Assembly: GCA_017399325.1 (NCBI GenBank)
Contig: JAFQDY010000156.1
Location: 1-24,845 of the forward strand
DNA from: Oscillospiraceae bacterium
Lineage (GTDB): Bacteria > Bacillota > Clostridia > Oscillospirales > Oscillospiraceae
DNA: 24,845 nt
Direction: 5' to 3'
Shown: positions 14,826 through 23,624 of the stretch, piece by piece
How the letters are laid out: each line of letters starts with the position of its first letter
Position numbering within the stretch: position 1 is the first letter of the stretch
Program-made: the position numbers and the translations under genes
The notes under the pieces: generated by a model
Told to the model about the DNA's origin: nothing
Seen by the model: only the letters and a program-made list of their open reading frames with translations
Databases searched by the model: none

Positions 14826-17006
14826 TTACTTGATATCCACCACATGGACTTCTGCGATTCGGTCTGCAGAGCCGATGGCCAGATACTTTTCGTCCGGAGA
14901 CAGTGCGATGCTGGACAACAGGTGGGAACTTGTGGGACCGTCGAAGTAGTCGGGAATGTTGTAGGAGATCACACCCAACTGACGCAGGCCGTTCACCTCA
15001 TCGTACTGGAATACATAGCCAAGATCGTCGTCGTCGCCGGCAACGCCCCACAGGTGGGTCTTTGCCTTGTTGGTGACCATAGCGCGAATGGGGCCATAGG
15101 CAGAAGCGTTGCCCAGGGCAAATACGCTGCCGTCGGCAGATACGATGGCGCACAGAGCATCCATAGTGCCTACGAACTTCTTGCCCTCTTTCCAATCTAC
15201 CACACAAGAGGCTACGGCGCGATAGCGGCGGCCGGTCATCTCGGGCAGTTTGATATTCTCGTCAAATTCAAAGGGCTGGGGCAGGATATTGGTGCGAAGC
15301 CAAGCCTTATACTTATCATCGATCTCGCCCATACGCTGGATAGAAACGACTTCCTTATCAACGATCTGCAGGACGAACTGGGCGGTATCAAAATCGCCGC
15401 TTCTGCCGGAGACAACATGGAGTTTATAGCGATTGTCCTTGTCTTTCTTCTCAAAGGCCATACCGATGACTTTGGAATCTTCCACTTCCAGACGAGGCAG
15501 GCTTCTCCAGATGCGGATCGCCTCCACCTTGGCAGGCGGGAATGCCTGGAAGGGGTTGTGGGCGGGATTTTCTTCGCCGACAAAAGGCCGTGTTCTTGCT
15601 CTCTTGCGGGCTTCCAGGACCTCTTCTTTCACATATACGGGCAGGAGATTTTCCGAATCGCTGATGGGACCCCGTTCCCGGTAGACCTTGCGGAACTGGC
15701 TCAATTCCAGACCGCCGGCGGTGGGACGCATATTGGTGCCCGCCACCTGATCGACCCAGTAGAGCCGGTCGTTTACATGGTCATATTCCAGTTCGGTGAC
15801 CCAGTTCTGAATGCGCTCGGGTCTGCCGAACAGGCCGCAGACGAAGGGCGCTTCGCCGTTATCCGGGTCCCAGCGGACCAGATAGGGGTGGTTGCCGAAC
15901 CATATAGGCTCGTCGCCCATATCGCCGTTGCCCTTGACTACCAGCCACATCACGCCGTCTTTGTCAAAGTCAAATCCGTGGACGGAAAAATCAGCAGTTT
16001 TATCGGGCAGTTCATAGATACCGTCCAGCGGCACTGCCCGACCGATGCAAGACACCTTGCCGGTTGCAAACTCCAGTTTGTACATCCAGGGAATGCCGAA
16101 AATAGCAAAATACAGGTACTTTCCGGAGGGATGGTTGCGACCTTGCACCATCCAGCGATACCAGGTATAACTGATGCGGTTATCCTTGAAATCGGGCACG
16201 TGCCAATCCAGATTTTCCAGTTCCACCGTGTCGGTGTTGATCTTGAACAACTGGCCGGACTTGGAGCAGCCGTAGATGTTGCCGTCAGCGCCCCAAACAA
16301 GGCGGTAGCAGCAAATTTCCGCAGCCTTGCCCAGGTCCTTGATCACGCGGCGCTCGTTAAAGTCATAGCAGTAAATATGGCCGCGGAAGTAACCGATCAT
16401 ATACAGGCGGTTATGCTTGGGGTCATACTCTGCGCCGTAGATGGTCTCCTGGGGAATGGGCGTACCCATAGAGAAGGCGTGGCCGTTTTTCGGATCGTAA
16501 ACAACGATCTGCGAACCGGGGAAACCTTCCCACACATGGTTAAAATGGCCGATGGGCATCCATTCGGGATGGTGCTTTGCCCGGTCTGTGGAATGGGTCA
16601 GGCCTACGATCAGATAATCCATGGGATCATAGGGGCATTCCGGGTAAACCGCATTGCGGGGGATCGCGCACAAAGAGGTGTGGAATTTGGAATGGGGCAG
16701 TTTCCGGTCGTTGGACAGCAGAACATCCGCTGCATCCATACAAACGACCACCTTGTCGTTGTCGTAGTCGAACCATGCCAGTTTGGTATCTGCGCACAGG
16801 CCGGACTCGGAAGACAATGCGAAGTAGAACTTGCCGTCGGGCGCAACGATGCCGTCCCAGCAGGCGTTGGAATTTTCGCCTGCAGGCAGGGGCGCCATTC
16901 TGGTGCGGACACTGGTCTGATTGATCAAGCGTCTGAAGTCATCGGAAAAGCGCTCAAATGCATATCTACCCCGATTTACATAGTCAAACTCATTGATTTC
17001 AAACAT
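14826..17006 (-). CDS. Array paralogue 1: beta-propeller-like protein of unknown function (last in operon)
   Basis: I cannot assign a named family to this 726-residue protein. It is built of repeated beta-rich units of the type found in beta-propellers, for example GIVAPDGKFYF, AEYDPKHNRLYMIGY, VWGADGNIYGC, HPSGKYLYFAI, FDFDKDGVMWLVV, LEYDHVNDRLYWVD and LSPDEKYLAIGSADR. An N-terminal half (about 45-445) and a C-terminal half (about 480-726) are joined by a charged linker (about 447-474). No signal peptide or membrane segment is seen, so it should be cytosolic. AGGAG precedes the ATG. This copy shares SADG, TAQFVLQ and RAVASCVV segments with paralogue 5. It has a KGNGDMGDEPIWFGNHP loop (about 356-372) similar to that of paralogue 4. 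Sugar or ligand binding, a lactonase or a lyase are all possible; none is shown. Confidence 0.85.
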   Translation of the reverse strand: MFEINEFDYVNRGRYAFERFSDDFRRLINQTSVRTRMAPLPAGENSNACWDGIVAPDGKFYFALSSESGLCADTKLAWFDYDNDKVVVCMDAADVLLSNDRKLPHSKFHTSLCAIPRNAVYPECPYDPMDYLIVGLTHSTDRAKHHPEWMPIGHFNHVWEGFPGSQIVVYDPKNGHAFSMGTPIPQETIYGAEYDPKHNRLYMIGYFRGHIYCYDFNERRVIKDLGKAAEICCYRLVWGADGNIYGCSKSGQLFKINTDTVELENLDWHVPDFKDNRISYTWYRWMVQGRNHPSGKYLYFAIFGIPWMYKLEFATGKVSCIGRAVPLDGIYELPDKTADFSVHGFDFDKDGVMWLVVKGNGDMGDEPIWFGNHPYLVRWDPDNGEAPFVCGLFGRPERIQNWVTELEYDHVNDRLYWVDQVAGTNMRPTAGGLELSQFRKVYRERGPISDSENLLPVYVKEEVLEARKRARTRPFVGEENPAHNPFQAFPPAKVEAIRIWRSLPRLEVEDSKVIGMAFEKKDKDNRYKLHVVSGRSGDFDTAQFVLQIVDKEVVSIQRMGEIDDKYKAWLRTNILPQPFEFDENIKLPEMTGRRYRAVASCVVDWKEGKKFVGTMDALCAIVSADGSVFALGNASAYGPIRAMVTNKAKTHLWGVAGDDDDLGYVFQYDEVNGLRQLGVISYNIPDYFDGPTSSHLLSSIALSPDEKYLAIGSADRIAEVHVVDIK

Positions 17007-17022
17007 AAATTATCTCCTGTGT

Positions 17023-19197
17023 TTATTGAATATTGATCACATGGACTTCCGCGATTCTATCCTTAGAGCCGATGGCCAGATACTTTTCGTCGGGAGACAG
17101 CGTGATGCTGCTCAGCACATGGGAGGTGGTGGGGCCGTCAAAAATGCCACGGACGTTGTAGATCATCACACCCAGCTGGCGCAGGCCGTTCACTTCATCA
17201 TACTCGAACACATAGCCCAGGTCCTCGTCATCGCCGGCAACGCCCCACAGGTGGGTCTTGTCCTTGTTGGTGACCATACAGCGGATCGGACCGTAAGCGG
17301 CGGCATTGCCCAAACTGTAAACACTGCCGTCGGGAGAAACGATGGCCAGCAGCGCGTCCAAAGTGCCCACAAACTTCTTGCCGTCTTTCCAGTCAACAAC
17401 GCAGGAAGCCTTGGCCCGATAACGGCGGCCGGTCATCTCGGGCAGTTTGATGTTCTCATCGAACTCAACCGGCTGGGGCAGAATATTGGCGCGAAGCCAG
17501 GATCTGTACTTATCGTCAATTTCGCTCATACGCTGGATGGAAACAACTTCCTTGTCAACGATCTGCAGAACGAAGGCTGCGGTATCGAAGCAGCCGGAAG
17601 CGCCGGATACAACATGCAGCTTATAGCGGGAATCCTTTGTAGGCTCAAAGGCCATACCGATAACCTTAGAGTCGGCAACCTCCAGACGGGGCAGCTTTCT
17701 CCAGATGCGGACAGGCTCGACCTTCAAGGGAGAGAAGGCTTGGAAGGGGTTGTTGGGGGAGTTTTCCTCACCGGCAGCAAGGGTCTTCTTCCGGGTCTCT
17801 TCCCTTCTCTTCAGCTCCGTTTCCGACCACTTTCGGCCCATATGCAGCGCATCCTCGCTGATGGGGCCGGGTTCCCGGTAAACCTTGCGGAACTGGCTTA
17901 ATTCCAAACCACCGGCAGAGGGACGATCTTTTGTGCCGGAGCACTGGTCAGACCAGAACAGGCGGTCATTTTTAGGATCATAGGCTACCTCTGTGACCCA
18001 GTTCTGCAGACGCTCGGGTTTACCCAGTAGGCCGCAGCAGTAGGGCGCTTCGCCGTTATCCGGATCCCAACGAACCAGATAGGTACAAGGAGAGAAGTAG
18101 TGGGTGGGACTGCCGCCGGGGCCGGTGACGCCCAGCCACATAACGCCGTCCTTATCGATATCAAAGCCGCGGACGCCGAAGTCGGCATCCTTCACATGAG
18201 GCTCATACAGGCCGTCCAACGGTACGCAGCGGCCGATGCAGGTGACCTTTCCGGTGGCAAACTCCAGCTTGTACATCCAGGGAATGGAGGAGATGGCAAA
18301 GATCAGGTACTTGCCGGAGGGATGGTTACGACCCTGCACCATATAGCGGTAGTGGGTGTAACTGGTGATGTTGTCCTTAAAATCGGGCACATGCCAATCC
18401 AAGTTTTCCAGCTCTACGGTTTCGGTGTTGACCTTGAACAGTTGGCCGGATTTGGAGCAGCCGTAGATGTTGCCATCTGCGCCCAAAACCAAGCGGTAGC
18501 AGAACATTTCCGCGGCCTTACCCAAGTCCTTGATCATACGGCGTTCGTTAAAATCGTAGCAATACACATGTCCACGCAGGAAGCCGATCATATAAAGGCG
18601 GTTATACTTGGGGTCATAGGTAGCGCCGTAGATGGACTCCTGAGGAACGGGAGTGCCCAAGGAGAAGCAATGGCCGTTTTTGGGATCAAACACCATGATC
18701 TGCGCGCCGGGGAAGCCTTCCCACACATGGTTGTGGTGGCCGATGGGCAGCCATTCGGGGTGACCCTTTGCCTTATCGGAGAAGTGGGTGGCGCCAACGA
18801 TCAGGTAGTCCATAGGATCGTTGGGTACTTCCGGGTACAATGCGTGTCTGGGGATCACATTCAGGGATGTGTGGAATTTGGTGTGGGGCAGTTTGCGGGG
18901 GCTGGGCAAAAATGCATCGTCGCTGCTGCAGACCACTTCCACCTTGTCCTGATCGTAGTCGAATCTTGCCAGTTTTGTGCCGATGCCCACACCGGTCTCG
19001 GAAGAGATGGGGAAATAAAACATACCGTCCGGCGCAACAATGCCATCCCAGCAGGCATTGGTCTCGTCACCGCCATCCAGCGGTGCCATTCTTGCACGAA
19101 CGCTGGTCTGGTTGATCAGTCGCTTGTAATCGTCGGAGAACAGTTCGAACACATATCTGCCGCGGTTCACATAGTCAAACTCATTGATCTCAAACAT
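17023..19197 (-). CDS. Array paralogue 2: beta-propeller-like protein of unknown function
   Basis: This 724-residue member has the same two-half layout as its neighbours and no signal peptide. It is the most divergent copy in several places. The SSETGVGIGTKLARFDYDQD segment replaces SSESGLC and WFDYDND, the specificity-like loop is GVTGPGGSPTHYFSPCT (about 356-372), and the linker includes GRKWSETELKRREETRKK (about 450-470). It shares CVPLDGLYE and CCGLLG with paralogue 3. The ribosome binding site GAGGG lies 7 bases before the ATG and only 12 bases separate it from the preceding gene. The framework residues around the propeller strands are conserved, so it is probably functional. Its reaction or ligand is unknown. 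Confidence 0.85.
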   Translation of the reverse strand: MFEINEFDYVNRGRYVFELFSDDYKRLINQTSVRARMAPLDGGDETNACWDGIVAPDGMFYFPISSETGVGIGTKLARFDYDQDKVEVVCSSDDAFLPSPRKLPHTKFHTSLNVIPRHALYPEVPNDPMDYLIVGATHFSDKAKGHPEWLPIGHHNHVWEGFPGAQIMVFDPKNGHCFSLGTPVPQESIYGATYDPKYNRLYMIGFLRGHVYCYDFNERRMIKDLGKAAEMFCYRLVLGADGNIYGCSKSGQLFKVNTETVELENLDWHVPDFKDNITSYTHYRYMVQGRNHPSGKYLIFAISSIPWMYKLEFATGKVTCIGRCVPLDGLYEPHVKDADFGVRGFDIDKDGVMWLGVTGPGGSPTHYFSPCTYLVRWDPDNGEAPYCCGLLGKPERLQNWVTEVAYDPKNDRLFWSDQCSGTKDRPSAGGLELSQFRKVYREPGPISEDALHMGRKWSETELKRREETRKKTLAAGEENSPNNPFQAFSPLKVEPVRIWRKLPRLEVADSKVIGMAFEPTKDSRYKLHVVSGASGCFDTAAFVLQIVDKEVVSIQRMSEIDDKYRSWLRANILPQPVEFDENIKLPEMTGRRYRAKASCVVDWKDGKKFVGTLDALLAIVSPDGSVYSLGNAAAYGPIRCMVTNKDKTHLWGVAGDDEDLGYVFEYDEVNGLRQLGVMIYNVRGIFDGPTTSHVLSSITLSPDEKYLAIGSKDRIAEVHVINIQ

Positions 19198-19209
19198 AAA
19201 AACCCTCTT

Positions 19210-21387
19210 TTATTTGCCGATGTCCATCACATGAACTTCAGCGATTCTATCCTTAGAGCCGATGGCCAAGTACTTTTCGTCGGGAGACAAGCAGATGCTG
19301 GACAGGACATTTGCAACGGTAGGACCGTCAAAATAGTCGGGAATATTGTAGTTGATGATGCCCATCTGGCGCAGGCCGTTTACCTCGTCGTACTCGAACA
19401 CATAGCCCAAGTCCTCGTCGTCACCGGCAACACCCCACAGGTGGGTTTTGTCCTTATTGGTGACCATAGAGCGGATGGGGCCGTAAGCGGAGGCGTTACC
19501 CAAGCAGTAGACGCTGCCATCGGGGGATACGATGGAGAGCAGCGCATCGAGCGTGCCGACGAACTTCTTTCCGTCTTTCCAATCCACCACGCAGGAGGCC
19601 TTGGCGCGATAGCGGCGACCGGTGACCTCAGGCAGCTTGATGTTTTCATCAAAGTTGACAGGCTGGGGCAGAATGTTGGCGCGCAGCCACTTGCGATACT
19701 TGTCGTCGATCTCGTCCATCCGCTTAACGGATGTTACCACGCCGTCAACCATCTCCAGGACAAATGCCGCAGTGTCGAACTCACCGCTTCTGCCGCAAAC
19801 TGCGTGGAGCTTATAGCGGGTGTCCTTGGTCTTCTTCTCGAAGGCCATACCGATGACCTTGGAATCTTCCACTTCCAGACGGGGAACGCTTCTCCAGATA
19901 CGGATTGCTTCCACCTTGGAAGGATGGAATGCGTGGAAGGGGCTAAGTCTTGCATTTTCTTCGCCGCCCTGGGGCTGCTTCCGTGCCTCTTCCCGCTGCC
20001 GAATCTCCTCATCGGACAGTTTCCGACCCATGATCAGCGCATCATCGCTGACAGGTCCGCGCTCACGGTAAACTTTCCGGAATTCCTTCAGTTCCAGACC
20101 GCCGGCAGACGGACGCATATTGGTGCCTGCCACCTGATCACACCAGTACAGACGGTCATTGACATGGTCATATTCGATTTCTGTGACATAGTGCTGCAAA
20201 CGCTCGGGTCTGCCAAGCAGACCACAGCAGAAGGGTGCTTCGCCGTTATCCGGATCCCAACGGACCAGATAGGAACCGTGGGCATAATAATACGGAGAGT
20301 TATTGGTGCCGCCACCCATAACCACCAGCCACATAACACCGTCCTTGTCGATGTCGAAGCCGTGGACGCTGAATTCACCGTCTTCCGGCAGTTCGTACAG
20401 ACCATCCAGAGGTACGCAGCGGCCAATGCAGGTGACCTTACCGGTTGCAAACTCCAACTTGTACATCCAGGGAATGGAGGAGATGGCAAAGATCAGGTAC
20501 TTGCCGGAGGGATGGTTACGGCCCTGCACCATGTAGCGGTACCAGGTATAACTGACGCGGTTGTGCTTGAAATCAGGCACATGCCAATCCAGGTTTTCCA
20601 GTTCCACGGTGTCGGTGTTGATCTTGAAAAGTTGGCCGGACTTGGTACAACCGTAGATGTGGCCGTCTGCGCCCAAAACCAAGCGGTAGGTAAAGATCTC
20701 GGCAGCCTTGCCCAAGTCCTTGATGACCCGGCGCTCGTTAAAGTCATAGCAGTAAACATGGCCGCGCATAAAGCCGATCATATACAGACGGTTATGCTTG
20801 GGATCGTACTTTGCGCCATAGATGGTCTCCTGGGGAACGGGGGTGCCCAGAGAGAAGCCGTGGCCGGTCTTGGGATCGTATACCAAAAGTTGACCGCCGG
20901 GGAAGCCTTCCCACACGTGGTTGTGGTGGCCGAAGGGCATCCACTCTTTGTGCTGGGGCGCACGGTCGGTGGAGTGGGTCAGACCCACGATCAGATAGTC
21001 CTTGGGATCATAGGGGCACTCTGGATACAGAGCACTGCGGGGAATCGCGTTTAAGGATGTGTGGAATTTAGAGTGGGGCAGTTTGCGATCGTTGGGCAAA
21101 AGCACCTTTGCGCCGTCAAAAACCACTTCTACCTTGTCGTTGTCATAGTCAAACCAACCCAGCATGGTGTGTGCACACAAGCCGGACTCGGAAGACAGCG
21201 GGAAGTAGAACTTGCCGTCAGGCGCTACGATGCCATCCCAGCAAGCATTCTCTTTGTCAGCCTGCTCCATGGGTGCCATTCTTGCACGGACGCTGGTCTG
21301 ATTGATCAGGCGTCTTGCCTCGGTGGACATGGGTTCAAACACATATCTACCACGATTTACATAGTCAAATTCATTAATTTCAAACAT
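19210..21387 (-). CDS. Array paralogue 3: beta-propeller-like protein of unknown function
   Basis: This 725-residue member is intact, with the common start and end. Its variable loop is MGGGTNNSPYYYAHGS (about 357-372) and its linker carries GRKLSDEEIRQREEARKQPQ (about 452-471). From the linker onward it resembles paralogue 4 most (GGEENARLSPFHAFHP, LPEVTGRRYRAKASCVV, GIINYNIP, VANVLS), whereas around residues 300-325 it matches paralogue 2 (ISSIPWMYKLEF, CVPLDGLYE). It uniquely has LEMVDGVVTSVKRMDE where the others read QIVDKEVVS. The ribosome binding site is GAGGA. It is cytosolic by absence of a signal peptide. Function unknown. Confidence 0.85.
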   Translation of the reverse strand: MFEINEFDYVNRGRYVFEPMSTEARRLINQTSVRARMAPMEQADKENACWDGIVAPDGKFYFPLSSESGLCAHTMLGWFDYDNDKVEVVFDGAKVLLPNDRKLPHSKFHTSLNAIPRSALYPECPYDPKDYLIVGLTHSTDRAPQHKEWMPFGHHNHVWEGFPGGQLLVYDPKTGHGFSLGTPVPQETIYGAKYDPKHNRLYMIGFMRGHVYCYDFNERRVIKDLGKAAEIFTYRLVLGADGHIYGCTKSGQLFKINTDTVELENLDWHVPDFKHNRVSYTWYRYMVQGRNHPSGKYLIFAISSIPWMYKLEFATGKVTCIGRCVPLDGLYELPEDGEFSVHGFDIDKDGVMWLVVMGGGTNNSPYYYAHGSYLVRWDPDNGEAPFCCGLLGRPERLQHYVTEIEYDHVNDRLYWCDQVAGTNMRPSAGGLELKEFRKVYRERGPVSDDALIMGRKLSDEEIRQREEARKQPQGGEENARLSPFHAFHPSKVEAIRIWRSVPRLEVEDSKVIGMAFEKKTKDTRYKLHAVCGRSGEFDTAAFVLEMVDGVVTSVKRMDEIDDKYRKWLRANILPQPVNFDENIKLPEVTGRRYRAKASCVVDWKDGKKFVGTLDALLSIVSPDGSVYCLGNASAYGPIRSMVTNKDKTHLWGVAGDDEDLGYVFEYDEVNGLRQMGIINYNIPDYFDGPTVANVLSSICLSPDEKYLAIGSKDRIAEVHVMDIGK

Positions 21388-21413
21388 TATCTTTTCCTCA
21401 AATCAATCGTAAA

Positions 21414-23594
21414 TTACTGGATATCCATTACATGCACTTCAGCGATTCGGTCAGCAGAGCCGATGGCCAGATACTTCTCATCGGGAGACAGGCAGATGCC
21501 GGACAGGACATTTGCCACAGTAGGACCGTCGAAGTAGCCGGGGATATTGTAGTTGATGATACCCATCTGACGCAGGCCGTTTACCTCATCGTACTGGAAC
21601 ACATAACCCAGATCTTCATCGTCGCCGGCAATGCCCCACAGGTGGGTCTTGTCCTTATTGGTGACCATACCGCGGATGGGGCCGTAAGCGGATGCGTTAC
21701 CCAAACTGTAAACGCTTCCGTCGGGAGATACGATAGAGAGGATCGCGTCCAATGTGCCCACCATCTTCTTGCCGTCTTTCCAATCCACCACGCAGGAGGC
21801 CTTGGCGCGATAACGGCGGCCGGTAACCTCGGGCAGTTTGATATTTTCGTCAAATTCGAAGGGCTGGGGCAGAATATTTTCTTTCAGCCACTTGCGGTAC
21901 TTGTCATCGATCTCGCCCATACGCTGGACAGAAACAACTTCCTTGTCCACGATCTGCAGAACGAATGCCGCGGTATCAAATTCACCGCTTCTGCCGGTAA
22001 CAACGTGCAGTTTATAACGGGTATCCTTGGTCTTCTTGTCAAAGGCCATACCGATGACCTTGGAGTCTTCCACTTCCAGACGGGGCAGGCTTCTCCAGAT
22101 ACGGATGGCCTCCACCTTGGAAGGATGGAATGCGTGGAAGGGGCTCAGTCTTGCATTTTCTTCACCGCCGGCGGGCTTTTTCTTTGCTTCTTCCCGAGCC
22201 TGCAGTTCTTCTTCTGTCAGGTAAACAGGAGTCGTGTACTCGTCTTCGCTGACAGGGCCCCGCTCCCGGTAAACTTTCCGGAACTGGCTCAATTCCAGTG
22301 CACCGGCGGAAGGACGCATATTGGTGCCTGCCACCTGGTCGACCCAGTACAGGCGGTCATTCACATGGTCATATTCCATCTCGGTGATGTAGTGCTGCAG
22401 GCGCTCGGGTCTGCCGAACAGACCGCAGACGAAGGGCGCTTCACCGTTATCCGGATCCCAACGAACCAGATAAGGCAGATGTGCGAACCAGAAGGGATGG
22501 TTGCCCATACCGCCGCCACCTTTCACTGCCAGCCACATAACGCCCTCTTTATCGAAGTCAAAGGCGTGCACACCAAAGTCCGCGTTCTTGGCAGGCAGTT
22601 CATAAATGCCGTCCAGCGGCACAGCGCGGCCGATGCAGGAAGTCTTGCCGGTGGCAAACTCCAACTTATACATCCAGGGAATGTTGGAGATGGCAAAGTA
22701 CAGGTACTTGCCGGAGGGATGATTACGGCCCTGCACCATATAGCGGTAGAAGGTATAACTGACATAGTTATCCTTAAAGTCAGGCACGTGCCAATCCAGG
22801 TTTTCCAGTTCTACGGTGTCGGTGTTGACCTTAAAGAGTTGGCCGGACTTGGAACAGCCGTAAATGTGGCCGTCAGCGCCCAAAACAAGGCGGTAGCAGA
22901 AGATCTCCGCAGCCTTGCCCAGGTCTTTGATGACACGGCGTTCTTTGAAGTCATAGCAGTACACATGGCCCCGCATAAAGCCGATCATATACAGACGGTT
23001 ATGCTTGGGGTCGTACTTTGCACCATAGATGGTTTCCTGAGGAACAGGGGTGCCCAAAGAGAAGCAGTGGCCGCTCTTGGGATCGTAAACAATGATCTGA
23101 CCGCCGGGGAAGCCTTCCCAAACATGGTTGTGGTGGCCGAAGGGCATCCACTCCTTATGGTGCTTTGCACGGTCGGTGGAGTGGGTCAGACCTACGATCA
23201 GGTAATCCATAGGATCATAGGGTTCTTCCGGATACAGGGCGTTGCGGGGAATTGCATTTAAGGAAGTGTGGAACTTGGAGTGGGGCAGTTTCCGGTCGTT
23301 GGAAAGCAGTGCCTCTTCCGCGTCGCAAACCACGACCACTCTGTCGTTGTCATAGTCGAACCAACCCAGTTTGGTGGCTGCGCACAAACCGGATTCGGAA
23401 GACAGGGGGAAATAGAACTTGCCGTCGGGAGCAACGATGCCGTCCCAGCAGGCGTTGGATTTGTCGCCCTCGGGGAGCGGTGCCATTCTGGAACGAACGC
23501 TGGTTTGATTGATTAAACGTCTGGATTCTTCGGAGAAACGCTCGAATACATATCTGCCTCGGTTAACGTAGTCAAATTCGTTGATTTCAAACAT
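21414..23594 (-). CDS. Array paralogue 4: beta-propeller-like protein of unknown function
   Basis: This 726-residue member is intact, with the ribosome binding site GAGGG before the ATG. Repeated propeller-like strands are clear (KYDPKHNRLYMIGFMRGHVY, VLGADGHIYGCSKSGQLFK, FDFDKEGVMWLAV, MEYDHVNDRLYWVDQ, CLSPDEKYLAIGSADR). The variable loop is KGGGGMGNHPFWFAHLP (about 356-372). The linker contains TPVYLTEEELQAREEAKKKP. Its middle third resembles paralogue 1 (AVPLDGIYELP, FVCGLFGRPER) while its last third resembles paralogue 3, so the gene looks mosaic. Conserved acidic and aromatic residues (CWDGIVAPDG, YLVRWDPDNGEAP, GDDEDLGYVF) could line a binding pocket, but no known catalytic motif is recognised. 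Confidence 0.85.
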   Translation of the reverse strand: MFEINEFDYVNRGRYVFERFSEESRRLINQTSVRSRMAPLPEGDKSNACWDGIVAPDGKFYFPLSSESGLCAATKLGWFDYDNDRVVVVCDAEEALLSNDRKLPHSKFHTSLNAIPRNALYPEEPYDPMDYLIVGLTHSTDRAKHHKEWMPFGHHNHVWEGFPGGQIIVYDPKSGHCFSLGTPVPQETIYGAKYDPKHNRLYMIGFMRGHVYCYDFKERRVIKDLGKAAEIFCYRLVLGADGHIYGCSKSGQLFKVNTDTVELENLDWHVPDFKDNYVSYTFYRYMVQGRNHPSGKYLYFAISNIPWMYKLEFATGKTSCIGRAVPLDGIYELPAKNADFGVHAFDFDKEGVMWLAVKGGGGMGNHPFWFAHLPYLVRWDPDNGEAPFVCGLFGRPERLQHYITEMEYDHVNDRLYWVDQVAGTNMRPSAGALELSQFRKVYRERGPVSEDEYTTPVYLTEEELQAREEAKKKPAGGEENARLSPFHAFHPSKVEAIRIWRSLPRLEVEDSKVIGMAFDKKTKDTRYKLHVVTGRSGEFDTAAFVLQIVDKEVVSVQRMGEIDDKYRKWLKENILPQPFEFDENIKLPEVTGRRYRAKASCVVDWKDGKKMVGTLDAILSIVSPDGSVYSLGNASAYGPIRGMVTNKDKTHLWGIAGDDEDLGYVFQYDEVNGLRQMGIINYNIPGYFDGPTVANVLSGICLSPDEKYLAIGSADRIAEVHVMDIQ

Positions 23595-23624
23595 TTTCTT
23601 TCCCTCACAATTTCATAATTTCAA

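Noticed and set aside
18100..21054. 984-codon open frame on the plus strand across array paralogues 2 and 3
   Set aside because: It lies antisense to two well-supported paralogues. Similar long antisense frames occur opposite the other copies (14751-17036, 21432-23261) in the same register, as expected when the sense genes rarely use codons whose complements are stops. It lacks a ribosome binding site and family motifs.
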